The notes under the pieces are model-generated. The model saw nothing but the letters and a program-made list of their open reading frames with translations, had not been told where the DNA came from and did no database searches. Shown piece by piece: positions 5,449 to 5,930 of a stretch of DNA of 5,930 bases; position 1 is the stretch's first letter, and the number at the start of each line of letters is the position of its first letter. Origin of the DNA: Lachnospiraceae bacterium UBA3821. Lineage in GTDB: Bacteria > Bacillota > Clostridia > Lachnospirales > Lachnospiraceae. The stretch is from contig DFDT01000137.1 in assembly GCA_002368865.1 (NCBI GenBank), forward strand, positions 1 to 5,930. Direction: 5' to 3'. Position numbers and translations under genes: made by a program.

Positions 5449-5930
5449 TTATTTACCGCTGTTGATGTAGTTCACAAGTCCCTCCGCAGCGATGATCTTC
5501 TGCATAAACTCCGGAAATGCCTGTCCTTTGAACGTTGTTCCCTTGGTCACATTGGTGATGATGCCGGTGTCAAAATTCACTTCCACTTCATCGCCTGCCT
5601 CGATTCCCTTGGACGCCTCCGGGCACTCAATGATGGGAAGTCCGATATTGATGGCATTGCGGTAAAAAATTCTGGCAAAGGTCTCCGCGATCACGCAGCT
5701 GACACCCGCCGCTTTGATGGCGATGGGGGCATGCTCTCTGGAGGAGCCGCAGCCAAAGTTCTTGTCCGCCACAATGATATCGCCTTTTTTCACTTTTTTG
5801 ATGAAATCTTTGTCAATATCCTCCATGCAGTGCGTCGCCAGCTCTGCCGGATCGGAGGAATTTAAATATCTTGCCGGAATGATCACATCCGTATCTACAT
5901 TGTCACCGTATTTGAATACAATTCCTTTTG
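5449..5930 (-). CDS. leuD: 3-isopropylmalate dehydratase small subunit LeuD (5' end just outside window)
   Basis: LeuD pairs with the iron-sulfur large subunit LeuC to isomerise 2-isopropylmalate to 3-isopropylmalate in leucine biosynthesis. The frame is open to the right edge, with 159 visible codons; the edge codon ends in CA, so probably about three residues are missing from a protein of about 162. The visible N-terminus [14 protein letters not shown] continues into [13 protein letters not shown], which carries the substrate-recognition loop (about 15-27). The swivelling-domain signature [10 protein letters not shown] lies at visible residues 59-68, followed by [17 protein letters not shown]. 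The short length matches the clostridial/archaeal-type small subunit, not the roughly 200-residue enterobacterial form. The GTG at 5886-5884 is an internal Val, not a start. leuC would be expected beyond the right edge. A terminator follows directly, so leuD is the last gene of its operon. The related homoaconitase or dimethylmalate dehydratase small subunits are less likely alternatives. Confidence 0.95.
   Translation of the reverse strand, partial: KGIVFKYGDNVDTDVIIPARYLNSSDPAELATHCMEDIDKDFIKKVKKGDIIVADKNFGCGSSREHAPIAIKAAGVSCVIAETFARIFYRNAINIGLPIIECPEASKGIEAGDEVEVNFDTGIITNVTKGTTFKGQAFPEFMQKIIAAEGLVNYINSGK

Noticed and set aside
5884..5886. GTG as the leuD start, giving a 145-residue protein.
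   Set aside because: The frame continues upstream through [14 protein letters not shown], which is the conserved LeuD N-terminus, so the real start lies beyond the window edge.

Overview
The window looks like a chromosomal segment of a clostridial Firmicute, most likely Lachnospiraceae. That rests on the LeuD type, the MATE and RhuM/Fic sequences, mid-range GC and strong purine-rich ribosome binding sites. It is inferred from protein flavour, not from a marker gene. Every recognisable gene lies on the minus strand, so transcription runs from high to low coordinates and the layout is described in that direction.

Right end (5930 to 5388): leuD, the small subunit of 3-isopropylmalate dehydratase (leucine biosynthesis), lacks only about three N-terminal residues and ends at a strong intrinsic terminator. 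Next (5343 to 2687) come a 421-residue soluble protein of unknown function and, 29 bp later, a complete MATE-family efflux transporter; the two are probably co-transcribed.

Centre (2678 to 883): directly after the MATE stop codon is a near-consensus sigma-A promoter (TTGAAA-17-TATGAT with an extended -10). It drives a fused RhuM-Fic/Doc protein, followed after 15 bp by a canonical zinc-binding Sir2 NAD-dependent protein deacylase. The promoter carries a 10-bp palindrome and two 11-bp near-identical direct repeats 20 bp apart, which could be operators.

Left end (834 to 1): a small, very AT-rich VOC (glyoxalase-fold) protein lacks most of the usual metal ligands. The first two thirds of ruvA, the Holliday junction branch-migration subunit, follows. 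The VOC gene (26% GC over a hand-counted stretch) sits beside ruvA (54% GC over a hand-counted stretch), so it looks like a recent arrival in the operon.

Housekeeping genes (leuD, ruvA) flank accessory genes. The most interesting region is the RhuM-Fic/Doc gene: its catalytic motif is of the Doc kinase type, it has no Phd-like partner, it has its own promoter with possible operators, and it is followed closely by a sirtuin. I see no CRISPR array, tRNA, rRNA, insertion sequence or phage structural gene.
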